Assembly: GCA_016934715.1 (NCBI GenBank)
Contig: JAFGSI010000068.1
Coordinates: 1-47,585 of the forward strand
DNA: 47,585 bases
Direction of reading: 5' to 3'
DNA from: Anaerolineales bacterium
GTDB lineage: Bacteria > Chloroflexota > Anaerolineae > Anaerolineales > Villigracilaceae
Below are positions 24,288 through 32,416 of the stretch, piece by piece. The translations under genes and the position numbers were made by a program. Position 1 is the stretch's first letter; every line of letters begins with the position of its first letter. Below the pieces are notes generated by a model that saw only the letters and a list, made by a program, of their open reading frames with translations, did not search any database and was not told the DNA's origin.

Positions 24288-25409
24288 TCACAATCCGATC
24301 CGGTAGGTGCGGTGAACCTTGTAGAATTCGATCCCGAAGTTTTCCATCTCCCGCTGCATGGCCTCATTCTCCATGCCGATCTGCACCACTTCGGCATGCC
24401 GGTAACGCGGATTTTCCGCCACCGCCTTGAACAACTCGCTGTACAGAACCGCCGTCCCACCCAGGCCGCGGTATTCCTCGACCAGGCCCGCCCCGTTGAT
24501 GTTGATCCAATCGGTGGAGCGCAGGGCGCGCAGCAGGACCAGCCAGCCAAAGGGGAAGAGCCGGCCCCTGGTCTTCTGGATGGCGGCCGTGATGTCGGGA
24601 TAGGCAAACAGGAAGCCGACCGCCCGGTCCCCCTTCATCACGATCTTGATCAGCCGGGGATCGGCCAACCACAGGATCTGGCCGGCCAGGGCAGCAACCT
24701 CCTCGTCTGTAAGGGGGACGTTCCCCGGGGTTCCATCCAGCGCGCCGTTGTAGAGCTCCTTGAGACGCGGGAGCATGCGGCGCAACTCCCAGCGCGTTCG
24801 GAACCGGGCGATGTGCAGCCCGCGCCGTTCCTGAATACGGGCCGCCAGGGCATGGATGCGCTCCGGGAAGTGGGTCTCCACCCCCAGGTAACCAGATACG
24901 ATCTCGCCCGCCTTTTCAAAACCCTGTGTCTCCAGCAGGGTGGAATAATACGGCAGGTTGTAGGGTAGACCTAGAGCCGGACGCCGCTCGAAGCCCTTGA
25001 CCAGCAGCCCCAGGCCATCCAGAGCCGTAAAACCCTTGGGGCCAAAGAGCTGCTCCAGGCCGCGCATTCGTGCCCAGTCTCCAGCGGCTGTCAGCAGGCT
25101 GGCCGCCGTACGCTCATTGTCCTCGCATTCGAACCAGTAGAAGAAAGCCGTTTTTTCCCGGTTGTACTCGTTGTACCGCCGGTTGTCGAGGACGGCGATC
25201 CGCCCGACCGGCAGATTGTCGCGGTAGGCGATGAAGAAGGCCGCCTCGGAATGGCGGTAGAAGGGATGCGCGTGCGGGGCCAGCACCGCGCCCATTTCCA
25301 TTTCCAGCGCCGGGACCCATTGCGGAACCCCGGCATAGAGGCGGAAGGGCAGGTCAACGAAATCACGCACCCGCCGGCGGTTGTTGAGGTCGATCAAGAC
25401 AGTTGTCAT
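24288..25409 (-). CDS. YghO-like GNAT-fold protein, copy 3
   Basis: A 373-residue tandem paralogue of the gene at 23142. It shares the VPQWVPALEMEMGAVLAPHAHPFYRHSEAAFFIA block, VGRIAVLDNRRYNEYN, FFYWFECED, GLLVKGFERRPALG, GRLFPFGWLVLLRALRSTDW and GLGGTAVLYSELFKA. Conservation runs the full length, so the pair arose by duplication. It lies 49 bp after the MFS transporter gene on the same strand. No clear ribosome-binding site precedes its ATG. Confidence 0.8.
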   Translation of the reverse strand: MTTVLIDLNNRRRVRDFVDLPFRLYAGVPQWVPALEMEMGAVLAPHAHPFYRHSEAAFFIAYRDNLPVGRIAVLDNRRYNEYNREKTAFFYWFECEDNERTAASLLTAAGDWARMRGLEQLFGPKGFTALDGLGLLVKGFERRPALGLPYNLPYYSTLLETQGFEKAGEIVSGYLGVETHFPERIHALAARIQERRGLHIARFRTRWELRRMLPRLKELYNGALDGTPGNVPLTDEEVAALAGQILWLADPRLIKIVMKGDRAVGFLFAYPDITAAIQKTRGRLFPFGWLVLLRALRSTDWININGAGLVEEYRGLGGTAVLYSELFKAVAENPRYRHAEVVQIGMENEAMQREMENFGIEFYKVHRTYRIGL

Positions 25410-25458
25410 CGGAGAAGGATGAGGGACACAGGCTTTCTGTATTCCTCGCCAGCACTGG

Positions 25459-26775
25459 TTATTTCGCCTGCTCCTGGGCAGCCCGAGCGGCCATCTGGGC
25501 GCGCAGATGTTTCACGTCCTTGTCGATCGTGAACAGCGCGCCCAGGTAGATGACGAAGCACAGCACCCAGGTGGTGATGCAGATCGTCAGGATGGCATAC
25601 TGCAGGCTGGAGAACGGACTGATCGTGCGGGCGAAGTAGAGCGAGAGCGCCCCGGCCAGGGTCGGCGCCAGGGCAGCACCGCTGTTCTCGACGAAGTATT
25701 CCACCGCCTGGGCAGTCGAGCGGACCTCGGGCGGGGTGATGTCGAAGATCGTCGCGATGACATTGGGGGATGAGAAGGGCATGAACAGGGCGGTCAGGCA
25801 CATCAGCACAAAGAAGGTCGTCCGGTCCAAGACCGAGGTGTTGAGCGCCAGGAACAGGAACAGGGCCCCCAGGATCACGCCGGCGCTGGAGACGATGATG
25901 CGGCCCTTGGGCGTGCGCTTGAAGAACATGTCGCCCAACCAGCCGCCGACAAAGTAGCCGGCCGCCAGGATCAGGACGATCGGTCCCATGGTCAGCAGAA
26001 CGCTGGTGTTGTCATAACCGCGCTCGCGCATCAGGTAGCCGAAGAAGAAGAAAGTGATCACGTTCCAGGGAAAGACCCCGGCAAAACCCTGGGCAAAGAC
26101 GAACCACATGGTGCGCTTCTTGAAGATCTCCCTGACCTCCTGCCAGTTAAATCGGAACTGGGTGTACTCCTCCATCCCGGCAAACTCGGGCTCGGCCTTG
26201 CCGCGTGGCATCTCCTTGACCCCGAAAAAGATCACCACCGCGATGACGATGCCCAGCGTCCCGGTGATGTAGAACACCGAGCGCCAGCCACCGATCATGG
26301 GGGCGATCATCAGGGCCAGGATCATGCCCAGCAGGTAGCCGATCGGCTGGGAGAGTTGCAGCAGGCCGTAGACCTTGCCGCGCACCTCCGGGCCGAAATA
26401 GTCGGCCACCAGGCTGTACAGGCCGGGGTAGGATGAATCGTCAATGCCGGTCGAGGCCCGGGTAGCCAGGAACTGCGGATAGGTCCTGACCACCGAACTG
26501 AGCCAGGTGGTGGCGCCCCAGACAAAGGATGCCAGGGCCAGCAGTTTGGCACGGGCGTAGCGGTCGTACAGGTAGCCCCAGATGGGATACAGCAGAGTGG
26601 CAACGACCAGCGCTCCGGAATTGATCAGGCCCCACTGCAGGTCGTTGAGGTCGAAAGTCCGGCTGACGTCGGTCTGCATCGAGCCGATCATCAGCTTGTC
26701 AGTCTGGTGCAGGAGCATGAAGAGAAAGAACACGATCACGACGAAGATGGTGTAGCCGCGGGAGGTTTTCTTCAT
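25459..26775 (-). CDS. MFS transporter
   Basis: A 438-residue protein with twelve expected membrane helices. MFS signatures are visible: GYLYDRYARAKLLAL in the TM2-3 loop (about 63-77) and the charged RASTGIDDSSYPGLYSLVADYFGPEVRGKVYG region around TM4-5. A matching KRTPKGR loop occurs between TM8 and TM9. The GIDDSSYP stretch resembles the spinster-like/organophosphate branch, but the substrate cannot be named. The start at 26775 is preferred to an upstream in-frame TTG because the hydrophobic TM1 begins soon after it. A GAGG lies 11 bases upstream. It is divergent from tex and upstream of the acetyltransferase pair. Confidence 0.82.
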   Translation of the reverse strand: MKKTSRGYTIFVVIVFFLFMLLHQTDKLMIGSMQTDVSRTFDLNDLQWGLINSGALVVATLLYPIWGYLYDRYARAKLLALASFVWGATTWLSSVVRTYPQFLATRASTGIDDSSYPGLYSLVADYFGPEVRGKVYGLLQLSQPIGYLLGMILALMIAPMIGGWRSVFYITGTLGIVIAVVIFFGVKEMPRGKAEPEFAGMEEYTQFRFNWQEVREIFKKRTMWFVFAQGFAGVFPWNVITFFFFGYLMRERGYDNTSVLLTMGPIVLILAAGYFVGGWLGDMFFKRTPKGRIIVSSAGVILGALFLFLALNTSVLDRTTFFVLMCLTALFMPFSSPNVIATIFDITPPEVRSTAQAVEYFVENSGAALAPTLAGALSLYFARTISPFSSLQYAILTICITTWVLCFVIYLGALFTIDKDVKHLRAQMAARAAQEQAK

Positions 26776-26891
26776 ACCGGCAATACCTCTTTTCCTGGGA
26801 GATGTGATAGCCAATAAAGAAAGTGTACAATAGATAAATCGTCACGTCAAACTTTTTTGTCAGACATTTTCCAGAATGATGTGCCACAACA

Positions 26892-26920
26892 TTGGAGCAC
26901 GGGGGCGCACGTGGTACAAT
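26892..26920 (+). promoter_or_regulatory. Promoter of tex, apparently leaderless
   Basis: TTGGAG (26892-26897) and TACAAT (26915-26920) have the ideal 17-bp spacing. The ATG at 26928 is only seven bases after the -10, so transcription should begin at or next to the start codon. No Shine-Dalgarno sequence is present. Confidence 0.6.
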
Positions 26921-26927
26921 CGCCGCC

Positions 26928-29063
26928 ATGACCCACGCACAAAAAATCGCCTCCCAACTGAACGTCAGGCCTTCGCAGGTAGATGCCGTCATCCGCCTGT
27001 TGGATGACGGCAACACTGTCCCGTTCATCGCCCGTTATCGCAAAGAGATGACCGGCTCGCTCGACGACGAGCAGGTCCGCATCGCCGCCGACGAGGTCGC
27101 CCGCCTGCGAGCCATCGACGAGCGCCGGGCCGCGATCCTGAAGTCGATCGAAGAACAGGGCAAGCTGAGCGACGAACTGCGGACCACCATCGAAGCCGCC
27201 GAGACGATGACCACTCTCGAGGATCTGTATGCCCCCTACAAGCCCAAGCGCCGCACACGCGCCATGGTCGCCCGCGAGAAGGGCCTGGAGGGTCTGGCAG
27301 AGCAGATCCTGAAACAGACCCTTACGCAGCGCCCGATCGAGGAAATCGTCACCGAGGCCTACCTCAACGAACAGGTGCCCACGGTCGAGGAGGCCCTTCA
27401 GGGGGCGCGCGACATCGTCGCCGAGGCGATCAGCGACAACGCCAGCGTCCGCCAGGTGACGCGTGAAAAGGCGCTCAAGTTCGCCAAGGTCACGGCCGAG
27501 AAGATCGAAGACGCCGTCGATGAGAAGGGCGTCTATCAATCCTATTACGCCTTCGAGGCCCGCGTCGACCGCCTGCAGGCCCACCAGATCCTGGCCCTCA
27601 ACCGCGGCGAAAAGGAAGGCAACCTGCGAGTGCGGGTCCACATCGACGAGCGCGACTGGCGCAGCGCCGTGGTGGCCGAGTACGAGGGCGACATCCTGTC
27701 CCCCTTCGTTGACCAGCTCGAACTGGCCATCGCGGACTCCGCAGACCGGCTGCTACTGCCGGCGATCGAACGCGACGTCCGGCGGGAGCTCTCCGAGAAA
27801 GCCGACAATCACGCCATCCAGGTCTTCGCCACCAACCTGCGGGCCCTGCTCAACACTCCGCCCCTGGCCGGGCACACCGTCCTGGGCCTCGACCCGGGCT
27901 TCCGCACCGGCTGCAAGGTGGCGGTCGTCGACCCGACCGGTAAGCTGCTTGACACCGGGACGATCTACCCGCATGAGCCTAAAAATGACTGGACCGGGGC
28001 CCTGACAACCCTTGAGGACATGGTCAACCGCCACCATGTGACCCTGATCACGATCGGCAACGGGACCGCCTCACGCGAGACCGAGAAACTGGCTGCCGAG
28101 TTAACCCGCGGCGCGCCGTCGGTGAAATACCTGATCGTCAACGAGGCCGGGGCCTCGGTCTATTCGGCCTCCGCCCTGGCCCGGGCTGAGTTCCCCAACC
28201 TGGACGTCTCGCTGCGCGGGGCAGCCTCGATCGCCCGCCGGGCCCAGGACCCGCTGGCCGAGCTGGTCAAGATCGACCCCCGCTCGATCGGCGTCGGACT
28301 GTACCAGCACGATGTCGACCAGACCGCCCTGGGCCACGCCCTCGATGGGGTGGTCGAATCGGTCGTCAACGCCGTCGGAGTGGACGTCAACACCGCCTCT
28401 CCCGCCCTGCTGACCCATGTCGCCGGGGTCGGGCCGAAACTGGCTGGCGCGATCGTTGCCCACCGGGACGCCAAAGGTCCGTTCACGTCGCGCCAGACCC
28501 TGCGGGAGGTCTCCGGGCTGGGGCCGAAAGCATTCGAGCAGGCTGCCGGCTTCCTGCGCGTCCGAGACGGGCAGAACCCGCTGGACGCCTCGGCTATCCA
28601 CCCCGAGTCATACGCCATCGCTGAAGCGGTCCTGGCCAAGGCCGGACTCTCCCCGGCCACCCCACTGGTCGAACGCAAGCCCGCCCTGGAGGCCCTGACC
28701 ACTGCCACCCCGCTGTCCGACCTGGCCGCCGAACTGGGCTGCGGCATCCCAACTCTGACTGACATCCTCGAGCAGTTCGTCCGCCCGGGACGCGATCCGC
28801 GCAGCGAAACCCAGGCGCCGATCCTGCGTTCCGATGTGCTCAAGATGGAGGACCTTTTGGTTGGGATGACCCTGCAGGGCACCGTCCGCAACGTGGTTGA
28901 CTTCGGGGCCTTTATCGACATCGGGGTCAAGCAGGACGGCCTGCTGCACCGCACCCAGATCCCGCACGGAACCGTACTCAAGGTCAGCGACATCCTGGAC
29001 GTGGAAATCCTCAAGATCGAACCCGAGCGCGGCCGCATCGGCCTGGGCTGGGTAAAAAAATAG
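26928..29063 (+). CDS. tex: Tex family RNA-binding protein
   Basis: A 711-residue Tex/Spt6-like protein. Order: N-terminal helical region with TVPFIARYRKEMTGSLDDEQ (about 28-47), a YqgF/RNase H-like domain beginning VLGLDPGFRTGCKVAVVD, tandem helix-hairpin-helix motifs (HVAGVGPKLAGAIVAHR and VSGLGPKAFEQAAGFLR), and a C-terminal S1 RNA-binding domain (about 640-705) with GMTLQGTVRNVVDFGAFIDI. Tex proteins bind nucleic acid and affect transcription and virulence genes in several bacteria; exact role is unsettled. The start matches the family N-terminus and lies seven bases after a TACAAT box. A hairpin terminator follows the stop. Confidence 0.95.
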   Translation: MTHAQKIASQLNVRPSQVDAVIRLLDDGNTVPFIARYRKEMTGSLDDEQVRIAADEVARLRAIDERRAAILKSIEEQGKLSDELRTTIEAAETMTTLEDLYAPYKPKRRTRAMVAREKGLEGLAEQILKQTLTQRPIEEIVTEAYLNEQVPTVEEALQGARDIVAEAISDNASVRQVTREKALKFAKVTAEKIEDAVDEKGVYQSYYAFEARVDRLQAHQILALNRGEKEGNLRVRVHIDERDWRSAVVAEYEGDILSPFVDQLELAIADSADRLLLPAIERDVRRELSEKADNHAIQVFATNLRALLNTPPLAGHTVLGLDPGFRTGCKVAVVDPTGKLLDTGTIYPHEPKNDWTGALTTLEDMVNRHHVTLITIGNGTASRETEKLAAELTRGAPSVKYLIVNEAGASVYSASALARAEFPNLDVSLRGAASIARRAQDPLAELVKIDPRSIGVGLYQHDVDQTALGHALDGVVESVVNAVGVDVNTASPALLTHVAGVGPKLAGAIVAHRDAKGPFTSRQTLREVSGLGPKAFEQAAGFLRVRDGQNPLDASAIHPESYAIAEAVLAKAGLSPATPLVERKPALEALTTATPLSDLAAELGCGIPTLTDILEQFVRPGRDPRSETQAPILRSDVLKMEDLLVGMTLQGTVRNVVDFGAFIDIGVKQDGLLHRTQIPHGTVLKVSDILDVEILKIEPERGRIGLGWVKK

Positions 29064-29071
29064 CGCTCCCG

Positions 29072-29105
29072 AACCTCCGGCCGGATACCGGGGGTTTTTC
29101 TTCTT
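29072..29105 (+). terminator. Rho-independent terminator after tex
   Basis: A 9-bp stem (AACCTCCGG with CCGGGGGTT, one wobble pair) with a 7-nt loop is followed by a T-rich tract, TTTTTCTTCTTTT. Confidence 0.8.
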
Positions 29106-29141
29106 TTCAATCCTGTGCTAGAATTTCAACACCCGATTCCC

Positions 29142-30128
29142 ATGGCCTCCAAGCGCTTCCTCCCCCAACCCATCCTGGCAAAGATCCGCGCGACCTATGC
29201 CCACCTGGCCGCCCACCAGGAGCGCCCTGAGGACAGGCCCGTCACCTCGCTGCGCGAATTCCTGGAGATTACCGGCCGCGCCATGACCCTCGCCCCGGGA
29301 GAGATCCTCTTCACCCAGGACGAAATCGGCGAGAGTATGTACTGGATCGAATCAGGTGCCCTGGCGGTCCTTCAAGGCCCACTTGATGAGCCGCGCCTGC
29401 TGACCTTCCGCCACCCGGGCCAGATCGTGGGCGAGATCGCTCTGCTCGAGGACGTCCCGCGCACGGCGACCGTGGCAGCCGTGCGCCCGACCCGCCTTAA
29501 GGCACTGAATATGGATAAATTCCAGGCTCTGCTGGGGCTGATCCCCGATGTCGGCGTGGAACTGATCCGCCTGCTCAGTGCCCGCCTATACGAGGTCCAG
29601 CCGGCGGAGTACGGCGCCGGCTACTACGACCACCTGACCGGAGCCCTGTCGCGCCAGGCCTTCGATGAACGTCTGCAGCAGGAGATCGAGCGCGCCCGAC
29701 TCTACCGCTACGGTTTTTCGCTGGTCTTCCTTGACCTGGACCACTTCAAAGAGGTCAACGACACCTACGGGCACGCCCGCGGGGATGAGGTTCTGATCGC
29801 CTTCGTCGAACGGGTCGGCGCAAAACTGCGGGCCACCGACCTGCTCTTTCGTTACGGCGGGGACGAGTTCGTCCTGATCCTGCCCGGCATCGATGCCGCC
29901 AGGGGGGCCACCATGACCCAGGACCTGCTCATGGACGTCCAGGCGACCCCGGTTCCCGGCGACCCGCCCGTGTTCATTGCCTTCAGTGCCGGGATTGCCT
30001 TCTTCCCGGATGATGGGGAAAACCCCGAAGTGCTGCTGGCAGTGGCCGACCAGCGGGTCTACACTGCCAAGCGCGGCGGACGCGGCCAAGTGTCCGATTC
30101 CATGCCACCCGGGAAAACCGATGCATGA
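29142..30128 (+). CDS. cNMP-binding domain/GGDEF diguanylate cyclase
   Basis: A 328-residue protein. Residues about 35-160 form a cyclic-nucleotide-binding (CAP_ED) domain with LAPGEILFTQDEIGESMYWI and GEIALLEDVPRTATVAA, the phosphate-binding cassette region. Residues about 170-315 form a GGDEF domain, with DHLTGALSRQAFDERL at its start and the intact catalytic signature GGDEF at 239-243 in RYGGDEFVLILP. It should make cyclic di-GMP under control of a bound nucleotide or other ligand. No RxxD inhibitory site was evident. The ATG at 29142 is preferred; an in-frame GTG nine codons earlier overlaps a TAGAAT -10-like box (29119-29124). Its end overlaps the methyltransferase start by eight bases. 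Confidence 0.88.
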   Translation: MASKRFLPQPILAKIRATYAHLAAHQERPEDRPVTSLREFLEITGRAMTLAPGEILFTQDEIGESMYWIESGALAVLQGPLDEPRLLTFRHPGQIVGEIALLEDVPRTATVAAVRPTRLKALNMDKFQALLGLIPDVGVELIRLLSARLYEVQPAEYGAGYYDHLTGALSRQAFDERLQQEIERARLYRYGFSLVFLDLDHFKEVNDTYGHARGDEVLIAFVERVGAKLRATDLLFRYGGDEFVLILPGIDAARGATMTQDLLMDVQATPVPGDPPVFIAFSAGIAFFPDDGENPEVLLAVADQRVYTAKRGGRGQVSDSMPPGKTDA

Positions 30129-30771
30129 GAATCCCTGGGAGCAGGTCTACCGCCAGGACGGGCATGTTTTCACCGACCTCCCCCCGATCGTACCTGACTT
30201 TGTTCGCCTACTCAAAGCAAAGGAATTAGCCGCCGGCCGCCCCCTGCGGAATCTACTGGATGTCGGCTGTGGGAACGGGCGTCTGCTGGTCCATTTCGCC
30301 AGGCTGGGGTACCGGATCACCGGTTTCGACAGCGCCCCGACGGCGATCCGGCTCTCCAAAGAGTGGCTGGACGAAGAGCAGCTGGCAGGGTGTCTGCTCC
30401 TGGGAGACGCCCGCCAGCCGCTGCCGTTCGCCGACCAGTCCTTCGACATCCTGCTCTCTACACAGGTCATCCACCACGCCCGGCTGGCGGCCGTGCTCGG
30501 CACGATCGCCGAGATCCACCGCCTGGTGCGTCCCGGGGGCCTGATCCTGCTCACGGTCCCGGTTTACCGAATGCGGCAGGGCGAAGAAAAATATGCGACC
30601 TCCGACGAGATCGAATACCACACCTTCGTGCCTCACACCGGCAAGGAGGCCGGGCTGCCCCACCACCTCTTCACGCTGGAGGAGTTCGGCGACTGCTTTC
30701 CAGGTTTCGAGGCCCTGCTTCTGGAGGTGCGCGATGAGAAGATTATTGTCCTGGCCGGGCAAAGACACTGA
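30121..30771 (+). CDS. Class I SAM-dependent methyltransferase
   Basis: A 216-residue methyltransferase of the UbiE/type-11 fold. The SAM-binding motif I is LLDVGCGNGRLL (about 42-53), followed by an acidic residue at the end of strand 2 (GFDSAP) and a motif II/III region with LPFADQSFDILLSTQVIHH. Motif LVRPGGLILLTVP is the post-motif III loop. Substrate unknown. Its ATG lies within the last codons of the diguanylate cyclase, so translation is coupled. An overlapping longer frame starting earlier is not supported. Confidence 0.85.
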   Translation: MHENPWEQVYRQDGHVFTDLPPIVPDFVRLLKAKELAAGRPLRNLLDVGCGNGRLLVHFARLGYRITGFDSAPTAIRLSKEWLDEEQLAGCLLLGDARQPLPFADQSFDILLSTQVIHHARLAAVLGTIAEIHRLVRPGGLILLTVPVYRMRQGEEKYATSDEIEYHTFVPHTGKEAGLPHHLFTLEEFGDCFPGFEALLLEVRDEKIIVLAGQRH

Positions 30772-30832
30772 AGAGAACCACCCCGCGCGCTGGTCTCATG
30801 TCACAATGTGGCATCCACCGCAAGAGAGGATC

Positions 30833-31193
30833 ATGAAATCCGACTGGGTTGTGCATCATGGAAAAAGAGTGCTGGGGGCGAGTTTCACCGGCTTCGGCCG
30901 CGACCATGAGCAACTCCAGGCCGGATGCAATGCCCTCCTGACAATGCCGGGGGAAGAGCCATCGGATTCAGTGATCGCCATTGCCGGCATCACCGGAACC
31001 TCGGCCAGACCGGAAAACGTTCGGGGCCTCAGAGCCAGGGTGTCCAAGAGCAACCCGTATGTCCGCAAACGGGCGATCATCGATGGTTGCGGAGCCAGGA
31101 CTCTTTCCTGGACACCCTCACCACCTTCACCGGCATGCCAATTTTCACCGCTTCGACACCCCCGGGCAGGTCCGCAACTGGATCGTGCGCTGA
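30833..31193 (+). pseudogene. Frameshifted STAS/SpoIIAA-like gene
   Basis: The frame starting with the ATG at 30833 (GAGAGGA just upstream) encodes MKSDWVVHHGKRVLGASFTG and VSKSNPYVRKRAIIDGCG. It aligns along its length with the intact gene at 31266 (MKSHWIEHKGRRIFFADYSD, IPRANQAVIKRALLGVSG). After about 31085 the matching sequence continues in a second frame (FLDTLTTFTGMPIF), then in a third (HRFDTPGQVRNWIVR, stop at 31193). At least two frameshifts are needed, so the copy is broken or misread. Confidence 0.65.
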
Positions 31194-31265
31194 CAGGCCG
31201 GCAATTATCAATCCTGTAAGCAGGAGAATCGAGAAAAACGGTTACAATGTCTACTCGAGAACGCC

Positions 31266-31628
31266 ATGAAATCACACTGGATCGAACACAAAGGCAGGCG
31301 GATTTTCTTCGCCGACTACTCCGACTTCGAGAATGATACGCAAGCCCTGCAAGAGGAAGTCGATCAGGCCGTCGATGCAATTGCCCAGGAAGCGTATAAA
31401 TCCGTCCTGGTTTTGAGCAGCTTTGTAGGGACCCTCGAGACGATCAGCAACCTGCGGGTGGTGCGTCAGGCCATTCCACGTGCCAACCAGGCAGTCATCA
31501 AGCGCGCCCTGCTTGGAGTTTCTGGGCCGCGCCGGCTTTTCATCACAACTTTCGCATCCGTTCTCGGGGATACCATCGTCAAGGCGTTTGACACGCAGAT
31601 ACAGGCCCTTGACTGGTTGGTAGAATAA
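31266..31628 (+). CDS. STAS/SpoIIAA-like small protein
   Basis: A 120-residue protein of a widespread uncharacterised family with an alpha/beta fold resembling SpoIIAA/STAS domains. The pattern is an N-terminal HKGRRIFFADYSDF, a central SVLVLSSFVGT strand, a helix with VIKRALLGVSGPRRLF, and a C-terminal AFDTQIQALDWLVE. Function unknown. A frameshifted relative lies directly upstream in the same direction, indicating a tandem duplication. A hairpin follows the stop codon. Confidence 0.6.
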   Translation: MKSHWIEHKGRRIFFADYSDFENDTQALQEEVDQAVDAIAQEAYKSVLVLSSFVGTLETISNLRVVRQAIPRANQAVIKRALLGVSGPRRLFITTFASVLGDTIVKAFDTQIQALDWLVE

Positions 31629-31649
31629 CGGCCCCAACGCAACCCTGTA

Positions 31650-31682
31650 AAGAACCGCCTCCCGGTCAGGGAGGCGGTTCTT
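31650..31682. terminator. Strong hairpin between the STAS-like gene and the TnpB remnant
   Basis: A perfect 14-bp stem (AAGAACCGCCTCCC with GGGAGGCGGTTCTT) has a 5-nt loop. It can terminate the plus-strand gene ending at 31628. It also lies just beyond the C-terminal end of the minus-strand TnpB remnant, where IS200/IS605 elements carry an imperfect palindrome. Which origin applies cannot be told from sequence alone. Confidence 0.65.
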
Positions 31683-31699
31683 GGGCCACTCCCCGGCCA

Positions 31700-32120
31700 C
31701 GATGGTGATGGGGCTTCTTGGGGCAGCCTCAGCCCCCGGATTGTGCTTTCGCCCCAACAGGCGTGTCCGGCCCGTTTCAATACGTCAACTGCAGTATAAC
31801 CATCGCGATCCAGCGAGAGCCCACGCTCCCACTCCACCCAGCGATTCGCCAGGGTGGAGGACGCATGCTTCCTCCCGCGCGCACTGCAGGCCCTGGGCGT
31901 GTCAACCGGATCCAGCCAAGAAACCCAGCGCCCCGCTTCAGCCGCCCTGGCGTACAGGCCTGGGAACAGGGTCCCCAACCCGCATCCAGGATGCTGTTCG
32001 AGGTGCGACGGTTCCGGATCATCCCGGCGATGTACAGGCCTTCCACCGCGATCTGATCAACGTTGGCGATCAAAAACCAACCCGCCGCCTGCACAACTTC
32101 TCGAAAAATCGTCCTTTCCA
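31700..32120 (-). pseudogene. Remnant of a TnpB (IS200/IS605-type) gene
   Basis: One minus-strand frame reads LIANVDQIAVEGLYIAGMIRN and NSILDAGWG, the TnpB RuvC-II region with its catalytic-type Glu. A frameshift near 31975 joins it to a second frame with LDPVDTPRACSARGRKHASS, WVEWERGLSLDRDGYTAVDVL, KRAGHACWGE and PQEAP. This matches the zinc-ribbon/RuvC-III end of TnpB. Three of the four zinc-binding cysteines are replaced, the N-terminal two-thirds are absent, and no intact tnpA or IS ends were found. The element is dead. The remaining identity is a motif-level recognition. Confidence 0.7.
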
Positions 32121-32162
32121 CTGTCCTTGAAAGGACGAGGGGTATGGCAGGTTTTCCTTCGG

Positions 32163-32318
32163 TCAAGCCGGACACTCCTTCTTCAGCAGGGAGAGCACAC
32201 CGGCGCCAATCGCCAGGATGCCTGCGACATCATTCAGGCAACGGACAACCACGAAGGTCAGCACACCGACCAGAATGAGATCGATGGCGAGGAGAAGCGT
32301 GGGGAGATCCTTTTTCAT
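32163..32318 (-). CDS. Possible 51-residue two-TM membrane protein
   Basis: An uninterrupted frame gives [20 protein letters not shown], a first membrane helix, then [21 protein letters not shown], a second. It ends KKECPA. The composition looks like a genuine small membrane protein. The ribosome-binding site is weak. It is separate in frame from the TnpB remnant downstream. Not recognised as a family. Confidence 0.4.
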   Translation of the reverse strand: MKKDLPTLLLAIDLILVGVLTFVVVRCLNDVAGILAIGAGVLSLLKKECPA

Positions 32319-32416
32319 CTGCAACCATCTCGGCACCAGCGAGTTCAGCTCATAATCCGAAGAAGGTCGTGGTAAAATGGGACTTTCCCTCTCCAGAATT
32401 CAGGACATCTGACTCT

